Source: Crocinitomicaceae bacterium
GTDB lineage: Bacteria > Bacteroidota > Bacteroidia > Flavobacteriales_G > Salibacteraceae
Assembly (NCBI GenBank): GCA_002713215.1
Contig: PAVO01000039.1
Coordinates: 186,001 to 250,000, forward strand
Direction: 5' to 3'
Length of the DNA: 64,000 nt
The notes beneath the pieces were generated by a model. It saw only the letters and a list, made by a program, of their open reading frames with translations, did no database searches and was not told the origin of the DNA. A program made the translations under genes and the position numbers. How positions within the stretch are numbered: the stretch's first letter is position 1; each line of letters starts with the position of its first letter. Below are positions 52,539 through 61,609 of the stretch, piece by piece.

Positions 52539-52662
52539 TTTCCTGTTAATTAACTAATATTGAAACCCTTCTGGCATTCTTAACCGGTATCAAATTTAGT
52601 GTTTTCACCATTTAGTATTCGGTTAAGCCATCAGAATTTGATTCGTGTATTTTTGATTCCTG

Positions 52663-53481
52663 ATGATTTTTGAAACTAAAACCCCTAAAGGAATACTTGG
52701 TAAATATGTAGAAACCCTGATCTATTTCAAGCACTTTAATCCCGATCATTCCATGGAAAGAGTGGTGCCTACCGGACATTCTTTCCTCATTTTTGAACTG
52801 GATAATTTGCTTAGAAACGTATATGACAACCTTAGCTTAAAGCCGATTGCCGAATATCGGGAGGCCTGGTACAGTGGAGCATTTGAAGATTATCTTTCCA
52901 TTTCGGCCCATCCGAATTCAGAAATGCTGGCGATTCAGTTTAAACCCTATGGTGCTTTTCCCTTTATAAACAAAGACATTTCCGATTACACCAATCAGGT
53001 GGTTGATGCACAGCAGGTATTTAATGGGAACACTACTACCATTCGTAACCAAATTATGCTGGCAGATTCTCCAGCTAACAAGTTTAATACAATAGAGGAC
53101 TGGCTATTAAAGCAGTTCAACGCAATGAATGAACCACCTGAAGTACTCATTAATTGTATCCATATCATGGATACCGAAAATGGAGTTTTCGAGAAGGTTA
53201 AAACCGATTATCCCACCTCGCAAAAACACATGATTCAGCAGTTTAAGAAATTCGTAGGCCTAACTCCAAAAACCTATCTGCGTATCGTTCGGTTCAATCA
53301 AATATTCCAGCGATTAATGAAGGAAGAAAAAATTTCGTGGGCAGAAATTGCTTATTCATGCGGCTATTCCGATCAATCGCATTTCATTAAAGAATTTAAG
53401 CGTTTCTCGGGGTTCAACCCTACGGAGTTTATCGAATTGGAGCATTACAAATCTGAACCTAATTTCTTTCCACTGGACTAA
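52663..53481 (+). CDS. AraC-family transcriptional regulator
   Basis: A 272-residue protein. The N-terminal about 160 residues are a sensory domain of the kind called DUF6597 (KYVETLIYFKHF, VVPTGHSFLIFEL, ISAHPNSEMLAIQFKPYGAFPF). The C-terminal two-HTH AraC domain covers about 170-265 (QKHMIQQFKKFVGLTPKTYLRIVRFNQIFQRLM; WAEIAYSCGYSDQSHFIKEFKRFSGFNPTEF). It may control the divergent SRPBCC-DUF3179 pair, which is inference. A TATTTTTG box ends only eight bases before its ATG, so its message may have a very short leader. Confidence 0.9.
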   Translation: MIFETKTPKGILGKYVETLIYFKHFNPDHSMERVVPTGHSFLIFELDNLLRNVYDNLSLKPIAEYREAWYSGAFEDYLSISAHPNSEMLAIQFKPYGAFPFINKDISDYTNQVVDAQQVFNGNTTTIRNQIMLADSPANKFNTIEDWLLKQFNAMNEPPEVLINCIHIMDTENGVFEKVKTDYPTSQKHMIQQFKKFVGLTPKTYLRIVRFNQIFQRLMKEEKISWAEIAYSCGYSDQSHFIKEFKRFSGFNPTEFIELEHYKSEPNFFPLD

Positions 53482-53553
53482 TATTTCACCAGGTAAATAT
53501 TTTACAATACATCGTTTTCTTTTGCTTTTATCCTTGTATAAAATATTGAATAC

Positions 53554-54084
53554 ATGGAAAAAGGACTGTTAGAAAAAACCGGCAAAGGTTTAAATCATTG
53601 GAAGGGTATTGTACGTCAATCCGGATTAGAGAAACACGGACAAATTGTTTCCTACCTTAAATCGGAACATGGTTTTACACACGGCTTTGCCAATTTTGTT
53701 TCGCTAAAAGCGAGGGAAGCTGATGCGGCCTCGAACAACCCTACTGAACTCATTGACAACCAATACCAAGGAAAAGAACACTTAAGGCCCATACTGGAAA
53801 AGATAATATCGACGGTAGATCAATTTGGAAGTGATATCACCAAAACTCCAAAAAAGGATAGCGTAAGCCTGATTCGAAAAAGGCAGTTTGCCTTGGTAAA
53901 GCCAGCAACTAAAACGCGAGTTGATTTAGGATTAAAGCTTAAAGATAAACCCACTACCGATCGACTGGGTAATTCAGGTCCCTTTGGCACTATGTGCACC
54001 CATCGGGTGCAGCTAACCGATATAAATCAGATTGATGAGGAACTAATAAACTGGTTAATGGAAGCCTATGAACGTGCAAATTAG
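53554..54084 (+). CDS. DUF4287 + DUF5655 domain protein
   Basis: A 176-residue protein. Residues about 10-55 match DUF4287 (GKGLNHWKGIVRQSGLEKHGQIVSYLKSEHGFTHGFANFVSLKA). Residues about 75-170 match DUF5655 (ILEKIISTVDQFGSDITKTPKKDSVSLIRKRQFALVKPATKTRVDLGLKLK ... HRVQLTDINQIDEELINWLMEAYERA). DUF5655 has a nuclease-associated relationship in some proteins, but no catalytic residues were identified. Function unknown. The next gene begins seven bases after its stop. Confidence 0.85.
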   Translation: MEKGLLEKTGKGLNHWKGIVRQSGLEKHGQIVSYLKSEHGFTHGFANFVSLKAREADAASNNPTELIDNQYQGKEHLRPILEKIISTVDQFGSDITKTPKKDSVSLIRKRQFALVKPATKTRVDLGLKLKDKPTTDRLGNSGPFGTMCTHRVQLTDINQIDEELINWLMEAYERAN

Positions 54085-54090
54085 AATGTT

Positions 54091-54516
54091 ATGACACAAG
54101 AAAACAAAACACCTTTATCCTTTTGGATTATCTCAGGAATTGCAACTGTATGGAATTTAATTGGAGTACTCAGCTTTGTATCCAGCCTAAGCCCTACTCC
54201 GGAAACCTTAAGTTCCTTTACGGAAGAACAACAATCCCTGCTTCTGAATAAACCCGTATGGGCCATTTTCGGATTCGGGCTAGCTGTTTTTGCCGGGTTA
54301 GGAGGTTCACTTGCGCTATTGTTTCGAAAGAAAATGACAACTTCCATGTTCATTGCTTCATTGGCTGGAATTGCGGTACAATATACCCATGCCTACATGG
54401 TAGAAGACGGGATTAGCATTTTTGGAGCATTGGTATTGCCCGCACTCGTGGTTATCGTGGGAGTATTTCTATTGTGGTACGGTCAGGGGCAGGCCCAAAA
54501 AGGCAGATTGAATTAA
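54091..54516 (+). CDS. Small four-span membrane protein
   Basis: A 141-residue protein with four hydrophobic segments: LSFWIISGIATVWNLIGVLSFVSSL, VWAIFGFGLAVFAGLGGSLALLF, MFIASLAGIAVQYTHAYMV and ALVLPALVVIVGVFLLWYG. The W-N-L-I-G motif in the first span is common in unnamed small Bacteroidota membrane proteins. Function unknown. It probably forms an operon with the DUF4287/5655 gene. Its last four bases overlap the convergent beta-helix gene. Confidence 0.75.
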   Translation: MTQENKTPLSFWIISGIATVWNLIGVLSFVSSLSPTPETLSSFTEEQQSLLLNKPVWAIFGFGLAVFAGLGGSLALLFRKKMTTSMFIASLAGIAVQYTHAYMVEDGISIFGALVLPALVVIVGVFLLWYGQGQAQKGRLN

Positions 54517-57500
54517 AGTTTAGTAAATCGTTTTTCAGTTACTAAACCACTTCCTCCAACCAATTGTAGAATATAAACACCGGCATTAAGTTCACTAAGA
54601 TCTATGGAATCGAACCAACCATTGGGTAAATGAGTTTTGACCGTCTGCCCCAGGTTATTAATAATTCTCAGTTCAACTTCCTGGAGATTCACTTCTTCTA
54701 AATTGATATGTACCACGTCAGAAGCGGGGTTGGGAAATAAACTCAATCGGATTGCAGCTGCAGCATAATGGTCATTCACAGAAGTAATTCCTGAAGGCAA
54801 TCCGGCCGTAGCAATTTCAAAGGCTCCTATATCGTAGCCGCCGTCCATGGGACGCGAATTTCCATTAAAATCCGTATTTATTCCCAACGTAGTTAACCCA
54901 ATATCGTTTCCCAGGCTGGTTAACTGTTCACCTGTTCCAAGGTTAACAAAGTTCTGACTGGGAGGAGCAATCGACTTAAGCCCAAAACCCTTTTGCCTCC
55001 ATCCATTTATATCATAGTTTACCGCAAAATGTGTCAATTTATTGGGATCTGCTGTCACATGTAACAGGTTAAAATCGGAACCTATTGCCCCTGCTGAGCT
55101 AGCAAAATAAAGGGCGTAATGCGGACCACCAACGTTTGAAGAATGATTGGCAAACAGGTTGTTTGATATTTTACGAGTAGCGTTGTTGTTCTTGTAGTAA
55201 CAGGCTGTTCTACCCTGCCCTCCTGGTATAAAGTTTACCTTTAAATCCACCGTATTGTGCAGAATAAAAATGTCACCAGCGTTAGCAAAATCATAGATGC
55301 CATAAGCTTGCTGAGAAGAAACCTGAACATTTGTACCGTGCAATATCACATTGTTATGGATATTCGCACGCACACAAGAGTTAATTATTATTCCCTGAAA
55401 TAATGCACTCGAGTCCACCACTCCCAGGGTAATTTCCGAGATGTAATTTTCCGATATGCTAAATGTTGAGGACGGACCATAGGTAAAAATTCCTATTGCG
55501 TTTTGCGATTCATTTTGATCACGTCTTAGAGTTATTTTTTCTATTCTATTATTTCTAATTTCATGGCTTGAATTTTTCTCGGCCACATAAAGACCCCAAA
55601 ATTGATCTCCAATTTTCGAGCTTAAAACAAGGACATTATTAACCTTATTGCCAAGGAGATGCGTATTGTTGTTATCGGTATAAATTCCTGTAAATTCTTT
55701 TTCTCCACTTCCATCAATATGAAGGTCGGATAAAGTATTATTAGATATCCATAAATCACCTATTGCCGTACCTTTTGTAGATCGTATTCCATAAACTTTA
55801 GCATCAGAATTCATTGCCATAAACTGTACTCCGGCAATACTGTTGTTTCTTATAATGGCACTCGTTAATCCATCGGGCAAATCAAAATACATGAGGTATT
55901 CAAATTCCGAATGATTATTGAAAACCATATTTCTTAACCCATTCCTATTACCTATAGCATTATTCTCAACAACAAGGCTATCTCTGACTCCTCCTACCAA
56001 AATTGGAATAAATGGCAATTCTCTTCCACTCGAATTAGAATAAACTCCACCAACCGCGTTATTATCAATTAGCACAACGTTGGTGGGTTCAGAAACACGA
56101 ATCCCAAATGCCGTTTTGGATTTACCCGAAGCCCCACCACTAAGCTTAATTGCTGAAATAGTGAAGTTCACATTTAAGGATGTATCTCCAATAAGGTTAT
56201 TCTGTATTTCGAACCGGTTAGTATGAGTCACTTTTCCGGCAACGTCGATCCCGATAAGCTCGTTTTCAAAGAAATTACTTGTCGATGCTTTTACACGATT
56301 GCCTCTGATTTTAGCATTTGAACTATTCGGAGAAGCTACATCAATGCATACGAATTCTCCATTCGATTCCTGTGACCCCGAAATAAAGTTACTATCAATT
56401 CTATAGGAGCCACTGGACTCAACCGTAGGCTTAATTCCAAATAAATGCGTCACCTTGCTGGCGTCATCGGCCTTTGTATTTAACTTATCAAATGCATTGC
56501 CAACTACAATTATTCCCGTAGCATTACCTCCTGAGATAAGTATTCCATAGAGCGACTTCTCAGCAGTACTGCTATTTTTAGAAACAATCGAATTTATTCC
56601 ACCTACCTGGTTGGAAATCACATTTACTTCCTTTCCGTCCGGATCAATAGAAATCAGGCTTAAATCGTCAGCAAAAGAACCTTTGGCGTTAATTCCATCA
56701 ATGGAATTGTCCGATACGGTTGACTTTCCTTTTGAATAAATCAATCGCAACATTCCCTTGCTGGTTTTTACCACATTATCAGTTGCTAATCCAATCTGGT
56801 TGCTTACAATGCTGTATTCCGAACCTCCGTTGCAATACATCAACTGACAAGCTAATCCAAAAGTGCTGTTGTTTTCCATAAGGATACCTCCGATGCTGTT
56901 ATTTCCTATTACGTGTTTAGCACTTCCTTCCAGTTGGAAAGCATAAACCACATTGTTAGTCGAATTCAGCCGCTCTTTGATATATATATTCGCACTCGCC
57001 TGTGTATTAGAGTTACTGTTATTGCTGCCAACCACATTCCCATCGGCAGCTATTGTCTCGCTTCCAAACGTGATAGGGACAGAACAAGCCGAATTGACCT
57101 TAAACATGCTCAGGTGCATTGCCAACCCTGACGAACCAATTACTTGCAGGTTTTTTATGGTATTCTTTTTAAACACAATGGCATTAGCCCCGCTTACACC
57201 AGATCCCACCCGAAACAGGAAGAGTTTATCGGAAAATTGAGCCAAATCCAGGTTCATTTTGCCTCCACCTGCCTGGGCTTGTTGGCCTCCAAAATAATTG
57301 CCGTCAATCACATGTTCTTCACCGTTGTTTAGGTAGACAAAGCTCATCGCCTGTGCATCGTTGCTTCCTATCCAAGCTGAATCCGCATAGAAACTATTGC
57401 CCTGAACGACAGCTTTTTTAACCTTACCTACACCTGCGGTTAATTCAATTCCACGAAAAGCAACGTTATTAAATTCATTATCCTTAATAAGCAGGTTTTC

Positions 57501-58148
57501 AACCTCCTGTCCCGATAAATTAGGAGGACTTACCAGGATACCGTGTGATAGTTTCGCTCCACCCGGATTATTCTCAATCAGGTTGTTTTCAATGGTAATG
57601 TCATCGTTTCCTGTTTTTCCAAAACTTCTCAGGTTGATGGCCCCTGCAAAAATGGGAGAGGTATTGGCATTATCCGAGCGAATTTCACAGTTTAGAATCG
57701 ATACCTTTTTACAATCGTTATTCAGTTCTATAACCGTATGTGCCGTTTGTGCGGATACAAACCGAAGGTAACGACCCGATCCGGAAACGGATCCATTAAT
57801 AGTAAGATTAGAAACAGAATCCAGTTTGAGTAAAATACCAGCGGTTGAATTGGAATAGGTTATGGTTTTGGTGCTTGCACCGGATGGCCTAATGGTAAGG
57901 GTGTGCGGTGTTGCCCACGAAGACAATTTTACAACACCGGTTTCATTGGCCAGATCGGTAGTTACCTCAAAAACCACATTGCCCGAAAGGTTGCTATCGG
58001 CAATTGCCTGGAAAGCACCATTTGCACAGGTTAGGCAGCTATAATCATCGCCGGTGCCTGACCCTATTTTATAGGTTCCTGCCAGCTGGGCCAATCCATT
58101 TGAAGCGATTAAAAGAAGAGGAAGTAGTAAGGTATATGCAGATTTCAT
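54513..58148 (-). CDS. Large right-handed beta-helix cargo protein with T9SS sorting tail
   Basis: A 1211-residue exported protein with a signal peptide (MKSAYTLLLPLLLIASNGLAQ). About 1050 residues of parallel beta-helix repeats follow, with recurring I-x-N-N-x-I / V-x-x-N-x-I-G units (VEVTTDLANETG, ITIENNLIENNPGG, EIRNNRIEKITL, NNVILHG). The C-terminal type A sorting domain covers about 1130-1211 (LSLFPNPASDVVHINLEE ... GVYILQLVGGSGLVTEKRFTKL), which sends it through the type IX secretion system to the surface. Beta-helix proteins of this shape bind or cut polysaccharides or act as adhesins; no catalytic site was recognised. Confidence 0.9.
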   Translation of the reverse strand: MKSAYTLLLPLLLIASNGLAQLAGTYKIGSGTGDDYSCLTCANGAFQAIADSNLSGNVVFEVTTDLANETGVVKLSSWATPHTLTIRPSGASTKTITYSNSTAGILLKLDSVSNLTINGSVSGSGRYLRFVSAQTAHTVIELNNDCKKVSILNCEIRSDNANTSPIFAGAINLRSFGKTGNDDITIENNLIENNPGGAKLSHGILVSPPNLSGQEVENLLIKDNEFNNVAFRGIELTAGVGKVKKAVVQGNSFYADSAWIGSNDAQAMSFVYLNNGEEHVIDGNYFGGQQAQAGGGKMNLDLAQFSDKLFLFRVGSGVSGANAIVFKKNTIKNLQVIGSSGLAMHLSMFKVNSACSVPITFGSETIAADGNVVGSNNSNSNTQASANIYIKERLNSTNNVVYAFQLEGSAKHVIGNNSIGGILMENNSTFGLACQLMYCNGGSEYSIVSNQIGLATDNVVKTSKGMLRLIYSKGKSTVSDNSIDGINAKGSFADDLSLISIDPDGKEVNVISNQVGGINSIVSKNSSTAEKSLYGILISGGNATGIIVVGNAFDKLNTKADDASKVTHLFGIKPTVESSGSYRIDSNFISGSQESNGEFVCIDVASPNSSNAKIRGNRVKASTSNFFENELIGIDVAGKVTHTNRFEIQNNLIGDTSLNVNFTISAIKLSGGASGKSKTAFGIRVSEPTNVVLIDNNAVGGVYSNSSGRELPFIPILVGGVRDSLVVENNAIGNRNGLRNMVFNNHSEFEYLMYFDLPDGLTSAIIRNNSIAGVQFMAMNSDAKVYGIRSTKGTAIGDLWISNNTLSDLHIDGSGEKEFTGIYTDNNNTHLLGNKVNNVLVLSSKIGDQFWGLYVAEKNSSHEIRNNRIEKITLRRDQNESQNAIGIFTYGPSSTFSISENYISEITLGVVDSSALFQGIIINSCVRANIHNNVILHGTNVQVSSQQAYGIYDFANAGDIFILHNTVDLKVNFIPGGQGRTACYYKNNNATRKISNNLFANHSSNVGGPHYALYFASSAGAIGSDFNLLHVTADPNKLTHFAVNYDINGWRQKGFGLKSIAPPSQNFVNLGTGEQLTSLGNDIGLTTLGINTDFNGNSRPMDGGYDIGAFEIATAGLPSGITSVNDHYAAAAIRLSLFPNPASDVVHINLEEVNLQEVELRIINNLGQTVKTHLPNGWFDSIDLSELNAGVYILQLVGGSGLVTEKRFTKL

Positions 58149-58282
58149 TTATTAATACTTTGACTGCTAAAGTATTGATTTTTGAGGCTTGATTTTCTGG
58201 TGAGAAGCCAACAGAGTTTATAACCGTTGAACAGCAGAATTGAGGCTGTTTATTTTAGTTGTAATTTGCCTTAAGATTGGTT

Positions 58283-58323
58283 CGCCTCATGCCTTGCTTT
58301 GGTGAAACTACTCGAAGGCGATG
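58283..58323. repeat. Dispersed repeat, family B copy 3 (partial, reversed)
   Basis: Read on the minus strand, CATCGCCTTCGAGTAG ... AAGCAAGGCATGAGGCG matches the core of 15721-15764 with several changes. Confidence 0.6.
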
Positions 58324-58412
58324 ACTGAGATTTACCGTAATTCTGGTGGGGATTGACTTCATTGAGCACGCAAGTTCGGTTTGAAATCCGCACCAGATAT
58401 GAGGACAGCATA

Positions 58413-58524
58413 CGTCATTCCTGAGAGGAGGAACGACGATTCAGGAACTGACGAAGGAACTCAGCGGAGCTAATCTCTTTGATCGTATGAGATTCCCGAC
58501 TCACTCCGTTCCCGGGAATGACGT
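58413..58524. repeat. Dispersed palindromic repeat, family A copy 3 (diverged)
   Basis: The ends ACGTCATTCC (58413) and GGAATGACGT (58515-58524) are perfect inverted copies, as in copies 1 and 2. The interior differs but keeps a GAGATTCCCG-type segment. Confidence 0.65.
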
Positions 58525-58593
58525 TTAAGAAGGAGTTTGTACTGAACCTAAATAGATTAAGTCCAAGTAGTAATTCAATAAGACTAATGCTGT

Positions 58594-59046
58594 CTATTTC
58601 AATATCTGGGCGGTATGTTCCTTGGTTTTAACCTTAGCAATCACCTCTTCAATTACCCCATTTTCGTCAATAACAAAAGTGGTTCGGTGAATGCCATCGA
58701 ACTCCCTTCCCATAAACTTTTTAGGTCCCCAAACGCCATAAGCATTCAACACCGTATGGTCTTCATCGGCCAATAGGGAGAATGGTAAATCGTACTTTTC
58801 TATGAATTTTTGATGCCTCTTTTCGCTATCGGCACTTACGCCTAAAACAGCATATCCGTTTTTGAGCAACATATCGTAGTTGTCCCTAAGGTTGCAGGAC
58901 TGGGTAGTGCATCCTGGAGTCATGTCCTTGGGATAAAAGTAGAGTACCAGTTTTTTTCCAGCAAAGTCATTCAATGAAACCATGCTTCCGTTTTCAATTT
59001 TTCCAGAGAAATCAGGGGCCTTATCACCCGCTTTTAATGTTGTCAT
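58594..59046 (-). CDS. bcp: Thioredoxin-dependent thiol peroxidase (Bcp/PrxQ)
   Basis: A 150-residue peroxiredoxin that reduces hydroperoxides with thioredoxin. The peroxidatic Cys46 and resolving Cys51 lie in DMTPGCTTQSCNLRD, the five-residue spacing of Bcp/PrxQ. Family signatures LKAGDKAPDFSG and LYFYPKD are present, as is GRTTF-like HRTTFVIDENGVI. The length is standard. It is a cytoplasmic antioxidant enzyme. It lies 56 bases after the gamma carbonic anhydrase-like gene on the same strand. Confidence 0.95.
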   Translation of the reverse strand: MTTLKAGDKAPDFSGKIENGSMVSLNDFAGKKLVLYFYPKDMTPGCTTQSCNLRDNYDMLLKNGYAVLGVSADSEKRHQKFIEKYDLPFSLLADEDHTVLNAYGVWGPKKFMGREFDGIHRTTFVIDENGVIEEVIAKVKTKEHTAQILK

Positions 59047-59102
59047 GTTTTTTTATTTATTACGTAATAGTCTTCGACGAACGATCTTTCGCTCGATCTG
59101 GC

Positions 59103-59705
59103 TCAATTCTCCCCCGGAGAATTGCCCTTCCAGGTTTTAAAAAGTTCTTCCTGTTTAGGTCTATTAACAGGCAACTCGGTAAGAGGTTCACACTCCTTCA
59201 AGGTATTTTTACAATCTGCAGGCAATTGCTGGTACAATTCAGTTCCTTTTGTTTTCCAGGCAATCATTTCGTCGGACACATCCTTAACTGCTTTGGCCGG
59301 ATTACCAACAATAATCTTTCGATTGGGAAAATTGGATTCGGCCGCTACAAAACTTAATGCTCCAACAATACACTCATCGCCTATGGTTGCATTATCCATA
59401 ATTACCGCATTCATACCAATCAGGCAATTTTTGCCAATGGTGCCTCCATGTACAATGGCTCCGTGTCCAATGTGAGCGGATTCCTTAAGTAGGGTAGTAG
59501 TTCCGGGAAACATGTGGATCACACAGTTTTCCTGAACGTTACAACCGTCTTCGATTATTATTTCACCCCAATCGCCGCGAATGGCAGCACCAGGCCCAAC
59601 ATATACATCCTTACCGATAATTACGTTACCGGTAACATTGGCCTGTGGGTGAACAAAAGAAGAGGGATGAACCACTGGTTTGTATCCGTTAAACTCGTAG
59701 ATCAT
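59103..59705 (-). CDS. Gamma carbonic anhydrase-like hexapeptide protein (PaaY/CaiE type)
   Basis: A 200-residue left-handed beta-helix protein. Hexapeptide repeats run from about residue 15 to 130 (SSFVHPQANVTGNVIIGKDVYVGPGAAIRGDWGEIIIEDGCNVQENCVIHMFPG). Metal-type histidines lie in IHMFPG and in SAHIGHGAIVHGG. The C-terminal helix extension (WKTKGTELYQQLPADCKNTLKECEPLTEL) is characteristic of PaaY, a thioesterase-like protein of phenylacetate catabolism. Its direct neighbour, one base upstream, is a PcaF/PaaJ-like thiolase, which fits that pathway. The other paa genes are not in the window. Confidence 0.85.
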   Translation of the reverse strand: MIYEFNGYKPVVHPSSFVHPQANVTGNVIIGKDVYVGPGAAIRGDWGEIIIEDGCNVQENCVIHMFPGTTTLLKESAHIGHGAIVHGGTIGKNCLIGMNAVIMDNATIGDECIVGALSFVAAESNFPNRKIIVGNPAKAVKDVSDEMIAWKTKGTELYQQLPADCKNTLKECEPLTELPVNRPKQEELFKTWKGNSPGEN

Positions 59706-59706
59706 A

Positions 59707-60912
59707 CTAGCACTTTTCGATAATTACGGCATAACCCTGCCCTACTCCAATACACATGGTACACAGCGCATACTTTTTGTTTTGCTTGTGCAATTCTATG
59801 GCAGCTGTTTGAGTAATTCGGGTACCGCTCATTCCCAAGGGATGGCCAATGGAAATAGCTCCTCCGTTGGGATTTATTCTTGGGTCGTCATCGGCCAATC
59901 CCAGTTCTCGGGTACAAGCCAACGATTGAGCAGCAAATGCCTCGTTTAACTCAATAATGTCCATGTCGTTTAAGCTGAGTCCAGCTTTTTTTAGTGCTTC
60001 GCGGGAAGCACCTACCGGACCAATTCCCATAATACGAGGTTCTACACCCACTACTGCCCAGCTTACCACTCGCGCAAGCGGAGTGAGGTTGTGATTTTTA
60101 AGTCCCTGGTCGGATGCCAATAACATAGCCGCCGCGCCATCATTCAATCCTGAAGAATTACCGGCAGTTACACTTCCATCCTTTTTAAATGCGGTTCTCA
60201 ACTTGGCCAATATTTCCAGCGACGAATTAGGCTTTATAAATTCATCCTGAGCAAATACAATTGGGTCCTTTTTTCGTTGTGGAATTTCCACCGATACAAT
60301 TTCTTCGGCATGTCTTCCGGCAGCGGTTGCCTTGGCCGCTTTTTGCTGCGACCAATAAGCGAACTTATCCTGATCTTCCCTGGAAATGGAAAATTTTTCG
60401 GCCAGGTTCTCCGCGGTTTGCCCCATGCCTTCCGTACCGTATAGTTCTTCCATTTTGGGATTGATAAATCGCCATCCAAAAGAAGAATCGTGCATTTCAA
60501 CATCACGTCCAAAGGCCTTGGAAGCCTTGGAAATTACCCAGGGTCCACGGGTCATATTCTCCACTCCCCCTGCAATAAACAGGTCACCATCACCTACCCG
60601 AATCGCACGCGATCCGTGAACAATGGCCGACATTCCACTCGCACACAGGCGATTTACGGTTTCGCCCGGTACACTCCAGGGCAAACCCGCCAACAGTAAG
60701 GACATTCGAGCCACATTTCGATTATCCTCTCCGGCCTGGTTGGCACAACCCATTACCACATCCTTAATTTCAGCAGGATCAATGGAAGCGTTTCTCTTAA
60801 CCAATTCCTTAATAACCAGGGCTCCCAAATCATCGGTTCTTACCGTAGCCAGGGTTCCACCAAAATTACCGACCGGTGTTCTTATAGCATCTACAATATA
60901 TGCTTCGTTCAT
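59707..60912 (-). CDS. Acetyl-CoA C-acyltransferase (thiolase; PcaF/PaaJ-like)
   Basis: A 401-residue thiolase. The active-site Cys90 is in [13 protein letters not shown]. The catalytic His lies in [16 protein letters not shown], and the second Cys in [14 protein letters not shown]. The [24 protein letters not shown] segment closely resembles 3-oxoadipyl-CoA thiolases (PcaF/PaaJ), which finish aromatic-compound and phenylacetate breakdown by making succinyl-CoA and acetyl-CoA. The tie to a PaaY-like gene supports this, but a general fatty-acid thiolase cannot be ruled out. It is the first gene of a set with the PaaY-like and bcp genes. Confidence 0.9.
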   Translation of the reverse strand: MNEAYIVDAIRTPVGNFGGTLATVRTDDLGALVIKELVKRNASIDPAEIKDVVMGCANQAGEDNRNVARMSLLLAGLPWSVPGETVNRLCASGMSAIVHGSRAIRVGDGDLFIAGGVENMTRGPWVISKASKAFGRDVEMHDSSFGWRFINPKMEELYGTEGMGQTAENLAEKFSISREDQDKFAYWSQQKAAKATAAGRHAEEIVSVEIPQRKKDPIVFAQDEFIKPNSSLEILAKLRTAFKKDGSVTAGNSSGLNDGAAAMLLASDQGLKNHNLTPLARVVSWAVVGVEPRIMGIGPVGASREALKKAGLSLNDMDIIELNEAFAAQSLACTRELGLADDDPRINPNGGAISIGHPLGMSGTRITQTAAIELHKQNKKYALCTMCIGVGQGYAVIIEKC

Positions 60913-61026
60913 TTCGTTTTCTTTAATGAGATTTCAAAAGTATTCATTCCCTTCCACGCACCGTATATCGATTAGCTGGTTTGGAATGTTCCTTGCATTT
61001 GTCATTAAAAATTGATCACCCTGTCC

Positions 61027-61536
61027 ATGAAAAACGGCTTGTTTGTTCTTCTTTTTGTATTGCTAAGCGGAAGTTCCAAAGCTCAGTTATACTCCCCATC
61101 CAAGAAGTTAAGCATGATTCAGATTAATGGCTACCGCTACCCGGCTCCATCGTTCTACAACTTACTTTGGTTAGCCGCTATGCCGGAAGCGAGTTTTATC
61201 AAAGAAGTGGAGCTTTTCGATTTTCGCTCGATGGACATTCACCAGGACTACTGCGTTTATTTTTCCTCTGAAAATCAATTACCCCGAGCGCACTACTACG
61301 TTCAAAAATGCGAAGACGGAGAGGTTAACATATACTGGACCATGGACCCCGGCAGAATAGAGCGAATAAGCATAGCCGACCGTTTAAAGAAGGATTTAAC
61401 AGACTACCAACCGCTCCAGGAAAACGGGGCTACGATTTATAAAATCTGGTATTCCAAGTGGTACATTATAATTAAAATAACGGTAACCGAAGATAAGGAG
61501 GTGATTAGTGTAAGGCATTATACTGAGCCACAGTGA
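61027..61536 (+). CDS. Small exported protein, unknown
   Basis: A 169-residue protein from the ATG at 61027 (the frame opens 15 bases earlier). A signal peptide (MKNGLFVLLFVLLSGSSKAQ) is followed by about 150 residues with many aromatic residues (YRYPAPSFYNLLWLAAMP, DYCVYFSSENQLPRAHYYVQ, IYKIWYSKWYIIIKITVTEDK). No family or motif was recognised. It is divergent from the thiolase gene and 73 bases before the DUF4157 gene, so it might be co-expressed with it, but no evidence shows this. Confidence 0.7.
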   Translation: MKNGLFVLLFVLLSGSSKAQLYSPSKKLSMIQINGYRYPAPSFYNLLWLAAMPEASFIKEVELFDFRSMDIHQDYCVYFSSENQLPRAHYYVQKCEDGEVNIYWTMDPGRIERISIADRLKKDLTDYQPLQENGATIYKIWYSKWYIIIKITVTEDKEVISVRHYTEPQ

Positions 61537-61609
61537 ATACTCGTTATATTCTGGTGCAGATTTAAAACCCCATTCATCTCTAAAAATAGGGGTTTCCCCC
61601 TATTGATTT

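Larger units (their letters stand above)
58149..58593. other. Intergenic region with repeats A and B
   Basis: About 445 bases between the beta-helix gene start and the bcp stop. It holds a partial, reversed family B copy (58283-58323) and a diverged family A copy (58413-58524). No gene or RNA was recognised. The beta-helix gene promoter should lie in the first 130 bases. Confidence 0.55.
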
